From Ichthyophthirius multifiliis (lineage: Eukaryota; Ciliophora; Oligohymenophorea; Hymenostomatida): a stretch of 64,000 bases of DNA. The notes below the pieces were generated by a model. It made no database searches and was not told the origin of the DNA. It was given only the letters and a program-made list of their open reading frames with translations. The translations under genes were made by a program, and so were the position numbers. Below are positions 1-14,079 of this stretch, piece by piece. How positions within the stretch are numbered: the stretch's first letter is position 1; every line of letters begins with the position of its first letter. The stretch spans positions 1-64,000 of the forward strand of contig NW_004086022.1 in assembly GCF_000220395.1 (NCBI RefSeq). Reading direction: 5' to 3'.

Positions 1-36
<36 letters not shown>

Positions 37-356
37 ATAAAAATAATTTAAATGTATTTATTATTCAAAATAGTATATTATTAAGTAAGAAAATTCAATT
101 TATATTTATTTTATTTCCCACAAAGAAAATTTATTAATAAAAAATATAATAAAATTCATTAAATTATTTAAACAAAAATATTATATTTTATTGTATAAAA
201 AATAAAAAGAAATGAAAAAGAAATGACATGTATAAAGAAATAATTCAATTTATATATATAATATTATTTATTTTATTGAAATTATTATATTTTTTATTTT
301 CTTTTATTTTACTTTTGTTTTTTAAATTAATTTATATTATAATTATTATAATTTAT
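1..356. other. AT-rich left flank, no gene seen
   Basis: Begins with a (TA)n tract at 1-32. The rest is A+T-rich sequence in which I see no convincing coding frame on either strand. The last part is the 5' flank of the RING gene that starts at 357. No telomeric G-rich repeat is present, so this is not a chromosome end. Confidence 0.5.
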
Positions 357-1229
357 ATGGAATAGTAAAACGAATCTATACACTTAGCTTAAAATACAAA
401 TAAGCTTCAATAAAAAGAATAGATTTAAAAATATTTCGCAGTAATAATTTCGATATAAAATTCTTATTTTATCCACAGTTTATTGTGTATAATATTTAAT
501 TTCATCATTATAAAATACAATTATTTTAACTCTTAATATAAAAATAATTATTATAAATATACTTTAATCTTGAATTTAATATTAGTTGTGTGTCTGTCAA
601 AAATATTATAAGACGATTATAAATTAAAATAATAAATAGATATATATAATTATAATGATTAAGAGTTAATGGAATTCGAATTACGAATAATTTAAAAATA
701 AAAAATTTCTAATTCATCAGTAATACAATTTTATAATGTTCTCGAAACAACAACAGAGAGAAGAAATTATTTATAAAAATTGATTATAATATTTATAACT
801 TTAGTCACATATATATATAATGTAATGATAATAGGCTCTAATTCGTTAGAAGATATGGAAATATATATTATAATATTTTTAGGTCTTCCTGCCTATTTAT
901 TAATGTTACCAATTTGTATTTAATTATTAACTTTAGTTGTTAGTATTGTTTTTTTATTGATATATGAATTTTGTATTTTAGTTATTATATTATTGAATAA
1001 TATTAAAAATAAAATTAATACATATATAAAAAATATAAAATTATGTCCTTTTATTTTATAAGATAATTTATAATTATCGAATTAAACTTGTTCTATTTGT
1101 TTATTTGAGTTTGCTAATTTATAAGATGAAATATGCACTTTATAATGTAAACATACTTTCCATTATATTTGTATTAAATAATGGTTTATTTAAAAAGATG
1201 TGTGCCCTATGTGTAGAAAATAAAATTGA
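357..1229 (+). CDS. Multi-pass membrane RING-H2 finger protein
   Basis: One uninterrupted 291-codon reading frame (290 aa) when TAA/TAG are read as Gln, ending at TGA 1227-1229. The C-terminal RING spans about residues 245-286: CSIC, then CKHTFHYIC, then CPMC, giving the C3H2C3 ligand order of RING-H2 E3 ubiquitin ligases. The N-terminal two thirds has several hydrophobic stretches (about residues 45-60, 72-90, 135-150 and 160-205), so it is probably anchored in an internal membrane with the RING in the cytosol. The ATG at 357 is the first Met in the open frame; a later ATG at 669 is possible but would drop the first membrane segment. The E3 ligase role is inferred from the family; the substrate is unknown. 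No intron is needed. Confidence 0.85.
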
Positions 1230-1661
1230 TAAAAGACATCTGGATAATATTATATTTATATATATTTATTTTTATAAAATTAATAAAAAAAAAAAGAATA
1301 TAAAAAAGTACATTATATATGTAAAAATAATTATTAATATATAATTAATATTATATAAAAAAATATTTTAATTATTAAAACATTTATTTTATAATTATAA
1401 AAATAATAATAATATGTATTTATTTGTATTTATTTTTCTTTCTTTTTTAAAAATAAAATAAAATATAATCAAAATTATTAAACAAATTTGTTATTTATTT
1501 TTTTATTTTGTAAAAATATAAAAAAAAGATTAAATTTATAAATAGATTTTTAAATATGTTTTTATTTATTAAAATTTTTATATTATATTTTTTGATAATT
1601 AATTAAATAAAATAAAAGAAAAAAAACCAAATAAAACAAAAATAATTTAATAAACATTAAA
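1230..1661. other. Intergenic, AT-rich
   Basis: About 430 bases between two plus-strand genes. A+T-rich with A-runs; no coding frame, promoter motif or terminator recognised. Confidence 0.5.
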
Positions 1662-4600
1662 ATGTAAAATAAGTACGATCTCCTTTTTACAGATGAATAA
1701 ACACAAAACTTTATATAATTTTTTAAAGAAAATAAGATTATTATTAATTCTAAATTCATAAATGATTTTTTTAATAATTTTGATGATTATATTATACCAA
1801 AAAATTAGATTTTGAATGAATCTTAAAATTTTGATTAGAAGTCAATATTGGATTATTTTTTAGAACTTATATTCTATTTTTCAAATAATTCCTATTTTTT
1901 TCAAAAAGGAAATATAGTTTAAAATTTAATAAAATTAGCAATAAAGAATTCTGAAAATAATGAAAATATATTAAATAGATTATTAAATTTATTTAACGTA
2001 TGTATAAAAGAGAAAAAAATAATAACTGGAGATTTTAAATACATATTTAATGAAAACGCAAAAGATTTTTATTAAAATACTCTGAGTTATTAAAAAATAT
2101 AAATTTCTTTAATTTTATTATAAGTAAAAAAATAAAAAAAAGAATTAATTATAATTTATTTATTTTTAAACAAAAAAAACAAAACAAAAAGTAACTTTTT
2201 TACTAAAAACCGAATAATTTATATCATTCATATTTTTATTTTTGTGGATAAAACAGTTATTTATAAATAGAAGATATAAATTGGAAATATGAAAGTGTAA
2301 CAAAAATATTTAATTTTATTTTTTATTAATTTTTTTTAAAGGGAATTTCACTTTGTACATGGTTCTATATTTCAAGTACAAGTGATGATTATTAGAAAAT
2401 ATTCACTATTCATACATCTAGAAGTAATTATTTTGGAGGTCTTGAAGCTTATATATACGATTAGTAATTATATTATCGTGTTCTGTACTCTAAATATACT
2501 CCCCCTACTGAGAAAACAAAAGGGATTTTATTAGGTTAGTTTAATTTAAATTAATGGTATTTTTTAGCTCTTGATCATGAAGGGCCTAAATCTTTTGGAA
2601 GAACAAGTACTTTAAAGGTATTTTTTTTTATTTGTATTTTTTTTAAAAAAAATAAATATTATATATTATTTTTATTGGCGAAAATATTAAAGAAAATAAT
2701 TAGATTTTAATAGATGATAATGAGCCGATTATTTTTAGTTTAGAATTCCCTAAAATAATGGTAAATACAGGTATAGATTAATTTACTATTGGTTAAAATT
2801 TTATTGGAGAAATATCATCTTTTTTATTTTTACTAATTAAGTGGGAATTTCTTGTCTTTAATAAATTTACTAAAGCCATAGATATGGATTTATTAATGAT
2901 AATTATATTAATTTAAGTTTTTAGACTGAATATATATTGATTTCACCTTTATATTGCAGTATAAACTATATAATATAATATAAATAATTATATATTTTTT
3001 AGATTAATTGTATTGTTTTAGTATTTAAAATAATTTGAAAATCTCAATATAAAAAAGTGTTTGTGTTATAAATAAAAATCCTTAAAATTTTAGCCTAAAA
3101 TACATCGGAGGATATTATTAAATTTTACCTTTTCTTTATATTTTAAGTATCTATTTTTTTTTGTTTTTTTTAAACAAAAATAAAATAAAAACAAAAAAGG
3201 ATTTATAGAAAAAAAAAATTAAAATAAAAATATTCTAAATGAATTTTTAAAAACATTAACAATAATAATAAACTAAAGAGAAAATGAGCAAATTAATATA
3301 GAATAAATAAATTATTTTGATTTAATTAGTTTATTAGTAAATGAATTAAATAACCCATATATTGATTAAGAAACAATTTAATGTTTTAAAGAATTAAAAG
3401 AAGTTATTGAATATAAAAAACTTCAGAATTAATTTCTAGTCGATTTTTTATGGAATATAAATAAAATTTAAGTCAAATATATACATAATTAATATTTTAA
3501 TTTTATTAAGTAAATATATAAAGAAGATACTTTATATTTTTCCAAATTATTTGGTGTCGAATAAATTTTAATTTTGGCTTTAAATAAATATGATAGTCAA
3601 AAATGCTGTTTAAAACATTCCTAAAAAGAAGGAAATATTTAAAAATTATTAATGTCTATTTTAGATATAGTTTAGTGTATTTTCGAAGCTAATTTAATTA
3701 ATTTTGAATATGATTTTCTGCTTTTTATGAATACTTTTAATTAGAAAGCTTCTATTTGTTATTATTTATGTTTATTTTAAATAATATAGGTATATATTAA
3801 TATTTATATATATAAATAAAAAATACATCAATTTATAAAAAAATAAAAGAATCTATTTTTGAAAAAAGATCTTGATAAAAAATGCATAAAAATAATATTC
3901 GAAAATAATCTAATTAATAATATTTTAAATTTACTTAAAAATAATTTTAATAATTTAGATTTATATACCAAAACTATTTAATTAATTAATTTTTTCCATC
4001 AAAAAGTTAATGTAATATAAAAAAAATAAAAATTAAACAAAAAAACTAAACATAAAAAGATTATTTTAAATGAAGCTGAAATATGTGACTTATTAGTGAA
4101 CATTTTCAATAGAAATTTTAATGAAAATTCGCCTCTATCTTGGATAAAAATTAATACAAAATAAACTGAAAATAATAATATAATAAAAAATATTGATTAT
4201 TTTATAGAATTTAACGATTTTGATGAAATATAAATATTGGCGTAAGGGTGTGCTAATAATATAAAAACACAAAATTTTTATAAAACTTTAAATTTTTATT
4301 AAAAATAAATATTATAGAATTAAAAATAGATAATAAATGATAAATAAATATATCAAGAAATATATATATAGATAATGAAATGGATTTTATTTAGGGATCC
4401 TTATTAAATTTAAGAGTAATAAATAATAATAAAAGATACTGATTGCATAAAATCAATGAGTATTTTAAAAGTTTTAATGGTATATTATTAATAAACAGAT
4501 AAGGATATATAAGATAATATAATTTAAAATTTGTTATTAATATTGAAATAGAATGTTACAAATTGTATATAGGCATTGAAATTTAATGAATTTTTTAATT

Positions 4601-5144
4601 GGATATTAGATACTTTATTAAACGAATAGGTTTTTTATAAATAAAAGTAATATTATATATTGACTTATATTTTTTTTTTTAATAAAATAAAATAAAATAA
4701 ATCAGATTAGCCTATTTAATAAAAACAAAAGTAATATATATGATTCAGCTTTAAAAATCTTCATTTAAATGATGAAAGTTGCTATTTTTAATGAAAAAGA
4801 AGGAAATAAATATTTACAATAGTATTTTTTATGGTTCAATAATAAAAAATAATAGTATTTATAAACTCATTTAGAAACTATTTTCTAAAAAACACTTTAG
4901 TTTATGTTAAGATAAGTATGGCTAGCCATTTTGGAGTGTATTAAAGAATAATTATATAATTAATTAGAGAATAATATAATATTTTGGAAAAATTTCAATT
5001 TTATAATTTTATGGAATTATTAAATTATTGTTAATGAAGGAAATATTTAAGGTAAGGAAAAATAATCAGAAACTGCTTATTTTTCAATATAATAATATAA
5101 AAAATTATCAAGAAAGAAGATATAATTCCTAAAAGTTAATTTAG

Positions 5145-5198
<54 letters not shown>

Positions 5199-8100
5199 TA
5201 TTCAGAATTAAATTATATGGCTTGATGAAGAAACAACATGTATTTTGTTCGACATAATTAATTTTTTTTATGCATAAAAGATTAATATAAGAGAAGATAC
5301 AGATTAATTATATAATATTTTATATAATATCTTAAGCTTATAAAATTAAAAATAAATAATATAAGATTTTTAGATAATCTTTATTGAAAATCCTTAATTA
5401 ATAAAAATTATTAGTTTATAATTAACTTTGTGTATTGATAATTGTATAATAAATTCTTAAAATGATAAATTAGATTTTTTTTTATAAATTTAAGAAAGAA
5501 TATTCACTTATTTAGTTATTTTATGTGAAAATATCAGAGAATAATATTCTATTTAGACATTTTAAATTTAATAAAATAACTTTTTTTATATATTGAATTT
5601 CTTATATATTAAATATTAATAATTATAAACTAATAATAATTAATAATAGTATATAAAAAATAGCTTAAAAAAAATTTTCGAGTTTATTTTTACTTGTATT
5701 ATAATAATAAATGAAAAATATGGAAATTTTAATAACTTATCAAATTCGACTGTATCAGAGTAATCGGCTTGAATTGCAAACTTAAATTTTAACCTTTTTA
5801 AAATTATAGAGACTTTTTTAACGGAATTATAATTATCTATATAAGTAATTTAGGCTCAAAAAGATAATAAATATAGATATTTAGAAGAATAGATTTTTAG
5901 TAAAAAATGGATATAATTATTTATTTTGAATAATAAAATTTTAAATTAGATTTATAATGAATATAATTAAAAATAAGTTATTTAATAAAATATAAGCTTT
6001 TATTAATAATAATAATTGTAATAATAATAATAAATTTAAATATAATAATAACAAAATTTAGAGAATAATTCATAATTTAAATTAAAAATTAAAGAAAGAT
6101 TAGATAAAATTAGACTTAGATAAATTTAATAAAATGAAGACAAAATTAGAAAAATAAAAAACATGTGGAAAAAAATATGGAATAGGCTAAGAATATATGA
6201 TGGATTATGGAAAAGTCCAACTTTTAAAAATTAATAGGATGATTTTTTTGAAAACATACAAGAAAACATTAGTAAAAATGAAATCTTTTATTTAAAAATA
6301 AACAAATATGAAACTAAAAATAGAATGAAACCATATCTAAAAGTTAAACTTATTGAACCTTTATATGTATAATAATATCAGGAATAGTTTTTGATATAAA
6401 ATATAATAAAAAAAGATTAAATAAAAACAAAAAATAATAATAATGAAAATTTATATTAAAGAAATAATAAAAAAAATGTATTTTATGATTTAGGCAAAAA
6501 AATATAAGATAATATATCAAAAACAATATAATTAATATGTAAAAAGTTATATAAATAAAATATAAATATAAATATATAAATATATAATATATATTATTAT
6601 ATATATATATATCAATATATATTTATCTATCTATTTATTTATATTCATATAATTTACTATTTTTGTTATTTTAGATCCTTTATAATTAACTCAAAATATT
6701 GATATTATTAGAAATTGTTAATGGATTAAAACTTTGACTATACGCGAAGGTTTACTTAGTATAACATAGAATGAATTTATGTATTTATATTATATTATTT
6801 ATATATTTTATATATATATATTTTTTTAAAGTTTTTAATATGAATGCTAGAATTAAAAAAATAGTCATTTATCAATGATAAAGCATACTATTTAAAATAA
6901 TCGTAATTACTAAAAATACTGGAAATTCAATTAAATAAAAAATATTAGAGAAAGAAGATTTATTATGAAAAGAACTGCTATAGAGATATTTTTTTTTGAT
7001 GGATAAAGCGTCTATTTGAATTTTTAAGAAAATTCATATTTGGAATTAGTAGAAGTTTTAAAGAAGAAAAATCTAGTTAATTTGAGGATAAAAAAATATG
7101 ATTTGAAAAAGCATTAAAAAAAATTTATAACTAATTAAACTTCGATTTTTTCATATTTAATGTTATTAAATGCAGCTTCCTCTAGATCTAGAATAGACTT
7201 ATCACAGTTTCCGATATTCCCTTGGATAATAAATAACTATGAGCAAGAAGATGGCTTTAAAAAATACAGAGATTTGAGTAAACCAATAGGACTTTTAGGC
7301 AGTAAAGATCGTATAAACATTTACATAGAGCGTTTTTAGTCATGTGATACTTTCCAAAATATCCCTCCTTTTCACTACGGATCTCATTATTCTTCCCCAG
7401 CAATCATACTATAATACATGCTAAGGATATAGCCATTTACAAACGGGGCAAAGATACTTTAAGGAGGTAAATTTGATATTGCTGACCGAATTTTTTTCAG
7501 TATAAAAGATTCTTTCAAATGCGCTATGGAGGAAGTATCTGATATACGTGAATTAATTCCAGAGTTTTTTTATTTTCCAGAAATGCTAATAAATATAAAC
7601 CAACAAGAGTTTGGTACAACCTAATCTGGGCTTTAAGTAAACCACGTAATAATGCCTATATGGGCTTAAAAAAATCCGTATAAATTCATTGTTTTAAACA
7701 GGAAAGGTATAGAATCGTCTTTTCAGTAAATCCATATGTGGATTGATCTTATTTTCGGATATAAATAACAAGGAAAAGAGGCTGTCAAAAATATGAATAT
7801 TTTCTATTATTTGACTTATGAAAATAATATTAATTAAATTTCATTCCAAGATGAAAAATAAAGACTTTCAGTTGAAACTTAAATTGTTAATTTCGGATAA
7901 ACACCAATTTAGCTTTTTTAAGATTCACAGCACCCTTAAAGGATTAAATTTTTAACTAATTTTCCGAAAATTACAGATATTAATGCCAATATTAAGGTCT
8001 TTAAACCAGTTTCAAATAAAAACTTTCCAAATAATGGTCTTTAAATATTTAATTTTCTGTAGATTAATTAAATTTAAATGGATTCTATTGTCAAAATATG

Positions 8101-9069
8101 CATTGTTGATAATTAAAAATTTGTTTGTTTACATATGAATGGAGTTTTGGTAGACTATAAATGGTATAATAGTCCTTAGGCGGGTTATAATGTGCCTTTT
8201 TAATGCGGGGAGGAAAAAAGAAAAAAAATTACCTTTAAAAATATTGATTTTTCTATTAAATATATGTGTTTTCCTGCTGTTTTTATTTCAAATTCTAAAG
8301 TAAAAAATAATATATTTTTTTGTTTTTTTTTAAATTAAAAATATTAAAAGTACATTGTTTTTGGAGGATAATGGAAAGGTTATTTAAGTATAATTAATAC
8401 CGAAAATAATAAAGAAATATAAACAATTAAAAAACATAGAAGTACTATTAGTTGCATTGCAGTATAAGAAATCGAATAAATAATAATAACAGGTTCTTCT
8501 GATGGTTAAGTGATAGTTTGGTAAATAGAGGATTAAAATAAATTGATATTAAAGTAAGAAATTTTTGATTAAGATAAATAAATACATAGTATTTGTATTT
8601 CTAGGATTTTGAGAATATTTCTAACAGCAAGCGAAAATGGATCTATAAATATTTATAATTTATATAATTATTGTTTTATAGAACTATAAATCATCCCTAA
8701 GGTTCCCCTATATAGAGTTTAAGTGTAAGTATTTCTCCTTTAATTTGTGTAGTCTTTTTTTCTTAATAGGATTAAGTTTTATATTCTTATAGTATTAATG
8801 GATAATTATTGGCTAAGTTTAAAGAAAAATATATGTAAGTTACACATTTTAGGATTATTTAAGATTCAGATTTTAGTTAAATTCTTATACTTAGTAATGA
8901 AAAGGGAGAAGTTTAAATTAGAGAATTACCATTTTTGGAATTGAGAAAAAATTATGTAGTTTCGAAAAATTCGGTTCTCGTTATTTAAGAAACTCTAGAT
9001 AGAAGATTCCTTTTGTGTGGATGTTAAGATGGTTAATTTGGTGTTTTAACTGATGTTAAAATAAGTTGA
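1662..9069 (+). CDS. Large BEACH-WD40 protein (neurobeachin/Lvs-like)
   Basis: Multi-exon gene; only TGA ends it (9067-9069). Domain order matches the BEACH family. At 2340-2830 is a ConA-like lectin-type region with family-like pieces (LCTWFYI, NQWYFLALDHEGPKSFGR, TIGQNFIGEISSF). A long helical, armadillo-like middle begins near 3260. A PH-like domain lies at about 6690-7130 (RRFIMKRTAIEIFFFDG). The BEACH domain is at about 7150-7850 (DLSQFPIFPWII, YRDLSKPIG, PPFHYGSHYSSP, LQGGKFDIADR, ELIPEFFY, WIDLIFGYKQQGKEA). WD40 repeats run from 8300 to the end (ITGSSDGQVIVWQ). BEACH proteins are cytosolic scaffolds in vesicle fusion/fission and lysosome-related traffic. Introns include 6539-6674, about 8725-8769, and one holding a (TA)n tract near 5150. 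Exact exon limits in 2600-6500 are uncertain. The start at 1662 gives an open first exon to about 2120. Confidence 0.85.
5151..5193. repeat. (TA)n microsatellite in BEACH gene
   Basis: About 20 TA units inside the BEACH gene, probably intronic. Confidence 0.8.
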
Positions 9070-9217
9070 TAATATATATATTTTAATAAAGAATTTTTAT
9101 ATTTTATTTTTAAAAATTATTTTATTTTATTTGAATATATATAAATAAAAATAAATATTATATATAAAAAAATATTTATAAAAAATTAAATAATTATGAA
9201 ATAGAAATATATAAATG

Positions 9218-9222
<5 letters not shown>

Positions 9223-9258
<36 letters not shown>
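9223..9258. repeat. (TA)n microsatellite between convergent genes
   Basis: TA tract in the 284-base gap between the stop of the BEACH gene (+) and the stop of the ABC transporter (-). No terminator signal recognised. Confidence 0.8.
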
Positions 9259-9260
<2 letters not shown>

Positions 9261-9353
9261 AAATTAATATTTTTAATTATTTATTTTTTATAGATATAAA
9301 TATTTTTAATTTAAATTAATTGTTATATATTTATTTATTAAAAGTAAATTATT

Positions 9354-12300
9354 TCATTTTTTATTATAGATTTTACTAAAATATCCATTTTGATTTTAAG
9401 ATAATTAAACGAAATTTCCTTCTTCTATAATTTTACTATTTTCTAATATAAAGATATTATCAAATTTATCAATACTTTCCATTCTATGAGTTATATAAAT
9501 AAGAGTTTTTCCTATAGCCATATCTAATATATAATCAGTTATTTATTTATGAGTTTCAGGGTTCATATTAGAAGTAGCTTCATCTATGCAAATAATATCA
9601 GAATTTCTTAAAGTAATTCTTAAAAAATTAATAATTTATTTTTCTCCATTTGAAAGATTATTTCCACTTTCATCAACTAAAAAATCAAGCTCTTATTTAA
9701 ATTTAAAATCAAATTTTTATATTTTAATTTATAAATCATCCTCTTTATATTCATCCGCAGGATCTAAATTTTACTTTATAGTCGCATTATAAAGAAACCC
9801 GAATTAAGGAATAATTGAAATCTTATTTCTTAATTACTTTAGTGAATATGATAATATATCTTAACCATCAATAAATATGTTTCCTTATTAAAATGGGTAT
9901 AAATTAAACAATAAATTAATAATTGAAGTTTTTCCTGAACCTGTTCTGCCCAAAAAGGCTATTTTTTATCCTTTTTTTATTCTAAAATTAATATTTTATA
10001 ATGCATATTATTATTAATGATTATTTTTCTCATTTTCATAAGAAAAAGAAACATCTTTAAAAATAATTTAATATTAATTATATTCCTCCTAAACAACTTT
10101 TACTATTATTTCTTTTTAATTTTATTTATAACATTCTATATTTTCTTAATCGTTATTATAATATTATTTAATTCTTTCCATATTGACCATATTTAATTCG
10201 AATTGAATTTAATAAAAAATCAAAACATAAAAAGACTAACAGAATAAAATTGAATAGGCTAAACTCATTGAAAAGTTATTATAATTAATCAAACCATTTT
10301 AAAACACAAAATAAAGGCAAATAATACATATAGAAAAACAAATTAAATTAGAAATTAATAAAATTCTTATTTAAAGCCAAACTTCTATAGCTTACAAATT
10401 TAAAAGGCAATTATTAAAATCTTTAAGATTTACTAAAAAATCCTTTAAAATATTTTCTTGTTGATTAAAAGATCTTATAATTGCTAATCCACCGCAAATT
10501 TCATTTATATTAGTTATTAATTTTCCATAATTTACTTAATTAAGTCTTTTTAACTCTTTATTAGTTCGAGTAAATTTAGCATAATAATAGTACATTGAAA
10601 ATATACATACGAAAGAAATTATTAAAGTATAAGGAAAAATATAACCTATAGCTATTAAATATCCAAAAACCTAAACATAAGAAGTTAAAAGCTCATTAAA
10701 ATTAATAGAAGCAGATTAATCTATTTAAAATATATCATCAGATACCCTATTCATTATTTTTCCTAACGAAGTTTTATCAAAGAAAGACATTTTGCTAAAT
10801 ATAATGCATTTATTTAAATTATTAAATATATTATAAGAACTAAAATAATTAACAATTACAAAAAGAAAACATTTTAAACAAATAAAGATTATATTAATTA
10901 ATAAGAAATACATAAACGCTTATTAAAATGTTATTTATTAGTTAATTTATTTATAAAAATCTGATTCAGGTTATATGTAATCTTTTAACCAAAAATCAAT
11001 AAAAACTTAACTTGTTTGACATAATATATGAGAAATTAAAAAGCAAATAAAAAATATTATATTCATAGACTAAAAATAAGAAAAATAAACTTAAATATTA
11101 AAACTTCCTTATTCTCTTTATTCATCTAAAAATTATTAATTTAATTCTTTTTGTTATTAATTAGAGCCTAAACTTAATTAAGAATTAAATTCTGATTATA
11201 AATACGAACCTTCTTAATTTAATTATAAACTAAAGTCTAATTATTTTTAAGGACTAAATTATTTTTGTTATTATTATTAAATTTATCTTTATATATATTA
11301 TTCTATTATTTATTAATTTAATATTATTTATCCTTATTCAATTAGAATTATTTGACTAAATGTTTTTTAATAATTAAACATATGATAATTTTAAGAACAA
11401 AATAACACTGTTTTTTCTTTTTCATTAATTAGTAAATCTATAATTGCATTTTGGAATATTTTTTATTAAACATGGCTATCTAAACTGCTAAAAATATCAT
11501 CAAATAAATAAATATCTTTCCTCGAATAAAGTGCTCTACATATACAAATCCTTTATATTTATCCTCCACTTAAATTAATACCATTTTATATTATTATTTT
11601 TTAATCTTTTTATGATAAAGAATTCAAATCTTCTTATAAATCGCAAGCATTTATACATTTTTAATACCAAACTTCATCATATTCTTCGCCAAATAAAATA
11701 TTCTCTCTTATACTTTTTGCTTATAACCAATGGTTTTAAGATACATAGCATATACTCCCTTTTTTAAAAAATTAACTTTCTTATTCATTTTCCATTTCCC
11801 CTAAAAGAGTATTAAAGAATGCCGATTTGCCACTTCCGATAGATCCTATGATTATATTTAGGCTTTTTTAATAAATTATTAATTAATCAATTTTTAATTT
11901 AAATTTGTTTTCTTTTTCTTATAATAAATATATTTCTTCAGGATTTTATTCTTTGTTTTATATGTTTTTATTTTAATTAGGCCATATAGATGTAACATTT
12001 ATTAATTTTATACAAATTTAATTTTAAGTTTAAAAATTATAATCTTCTTTTTATATAATTTCCTTTTAATTTAAATATTTAACAAATCTTTTGTAATAAA
12101 CTTTAAAAAATAAACATAACAAAAAGCTTCTGGTAAAACTGTCAAAGGTAAAGATAATAAACCAAAAATAGCAATAATAGTAAAAACATTTATATCATTA
12201 ATAGAACTATTTTATTAATCATATTGTGTTAATATTATATATAAAATGCTATATGTTAGTGCTTAGAAAAGTATAACCATAAAAGATTCAAATAGTTTTG

Positions 12301-13243
12301 CTTAAAAAATAAATTTTAATTCTTTTGTTCTTATTTTTTCTATTTTTTATTTAAATATTTATTCCCAGTTAAAAAACTTAATTTATTTAATGTATTAAAT
12401 TACGTCTTTTATTAAACAAACTCTCTAATCTTTAACTTTGCATTGTTTTTAGTATATTTAAGTAACGAATTGCATTAATAATTAATTAATTAAAATAACA
12501 GTAATTAAAATTATTATTGGTAATATTAATATGTTTCTTATTTTTTTATATAATATGTAAACTATTAGATATATTTAAATTATACATCTAGCTAATATAA
12601 TTATTCCCCAATAGAAATATTTACTTTTTTCAATATCTGAAGTAATTAAATTATTTATATTAATAATTTCACTATTTTAATTGTGACTTTAATTAATTTA
12701 TGATTTCAAAGATTTTTTTAATAATAAATATTACATTGTTATTTAATATAAGGTTTCCCATTATTTCGAGTACCAATAGAAACAGGCTAATAATATTTTT
12801 GAGAGAAAATAAGTAATGAGTAAAATAATCATAAGGTATAAAACATATATTTTATCTATTTTTTCTTAATTCAAAGCATCTGTAATAAAATCTAAAACAT
12901 ATACTTATAAACAATTAAATAAACCTTGCATAGAATTACTTATTAATCCTTAGAAAAATAGTTTTTTTGATATATGGAATAATAAACCCAATAAATTTAA
13001 TTCTTTTTAATTATTTAAATAGTTTTCGATTTTTATAATTATTTCATTTATTTAACCTAATTTAAACTCAAACTTATATAAATCTTTATTTTATATGAAC
13101 TAGTCCTTTTCTAAATTATTTATAATGTCTATTAGTTATTATCTATTGGTGAATAATATATTGTCATCATTTAAGTTTTATATTAAGTTCGATGATTAAC
13201 TAACATTAGTATTTTTTTATTTAATGTCGTCAGATATTAGCAT
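9354..13243 (-). CDS. ABCC/MRP-type ABC transporter, one apparent frameshift
   Basis: Full-length ABC exporter with layout TMD1-NBD1-TMD2-NBD2 and no extra N-terminal membrane domain; about 1296 aa if one base is restored. NBD1 has Walker A GSIGSGKS (about 11823-11848), signature LSGGQ (Gln = TAA at 11569-11571) and Walker B IYLFDD. NBD2 has Walker A GRTGSGKT, an unusual signature LSNGEKQ, Walker B with catalytic Glu (IICIDEATS) and an H-loop (THRMES). Multiple hydrophobic helices occur in both TMDs. ABCC proteins export conjugated or amphipathic compounds; the substrate is unknown here. The ATG at 13243 frame breaks at the six-A run 12105-12110 (plus strand). Every frame I tested downstream, from NBD1 through TMD2 and NBD2 to TGA 9354-9356, is continuous, so the span is one base short of a whole frame. 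A decayed copy lies immediately upstream. Confidence 0.85.
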
Positions 13244-14079
13244 TTGTTATATAAAAAAAAAAATATTTCTATTAATTTGAAATTTAACACTTTTTATTTT
13301 TTTGTCTTATTTTTATATAAATTTATACATTACTCTCTATTATATCGGATATCTTATATTTTAAATAAGTTTTTTTTTAATTATAATTTTATTTTATTCG
13401 AAATTATTATTTATATTATTTTATTATTATTATTTATTTTATTATTATTATTTATTTTATTTTAATTATTTTATATCAATGAAATCTATATAGGTTATTT
13501 AGACATATTTAATCATCCTTTTTTTAATAAATAATTTATGTTTATTATACCTTTTCAATTTTTTTTTTACTTAGAGATTAAATTAGTTAATTATCATTTT
13601 AGTTATTAATCTTTATTTTAAAAATAGAAAAAAAAAATTAATATACGCAATAAATTTCAATTAAAAAAAAAAAACAAAAAACAACTAAAAATTATAAAAA
13701 AATTATGAATATATATATACAATATTAATTTTTTAAATTATAAAACACCTATTTTTTTTATTTATATAATTACAAAATGAATTCGAATGTATAAAAGATT
13801 ATTAATAAATCTTTTCTCTTTTTAAATATTAAAATTTTATAAAAATAATTATAATTATTTATGAATAATTAATTTTTTTCATTAACTAAATAAATTTGTT
13901 TTTTCATGAAATAAAAATAAATATCAATTGTCTTATATTAATTCAAAGAATCGGATATAAAAACTGTTTTAATAATAATATCCTTTATGTAATTTATAGA
14001 AATAAAATATACACAATATATTCAAATTTGGAGCCAATTTATCTTTTACGCAATAAGATAGTAAAACATAAAACATGTC
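13244..14079. other. Intergenic between ABC transporter and its relic
   Basis: AT-rich 5' flank of the transporter, with T-rich and A-rich low-complexity stretches. A short hydrophobic ORF at 13244-13465 is low complexity and antisense to the promoter side; I do not accept it as a gene. The segment 13896-14079 may still be relic sequence but I could not align it. Confidence 0.45.

Noticed and set aside
1-32. Possible telomere or chromosome end
   Set aside because: Pure TA repeat without the G-rich units of ciliate telomeres.
10725-10913. Standalone 62-aa membrane ORF
   Set aside because: It is part of TMD2 of the ABC transporter, cut off by TAA/TAG that are Gln here.
13244-13465. 73-aa hydrophobic ORF
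   Set aside because: Low-complexity Phe/Leu/Ile translation of AT-rich sequence opposite the transporter 5' flank; no supporting feature.
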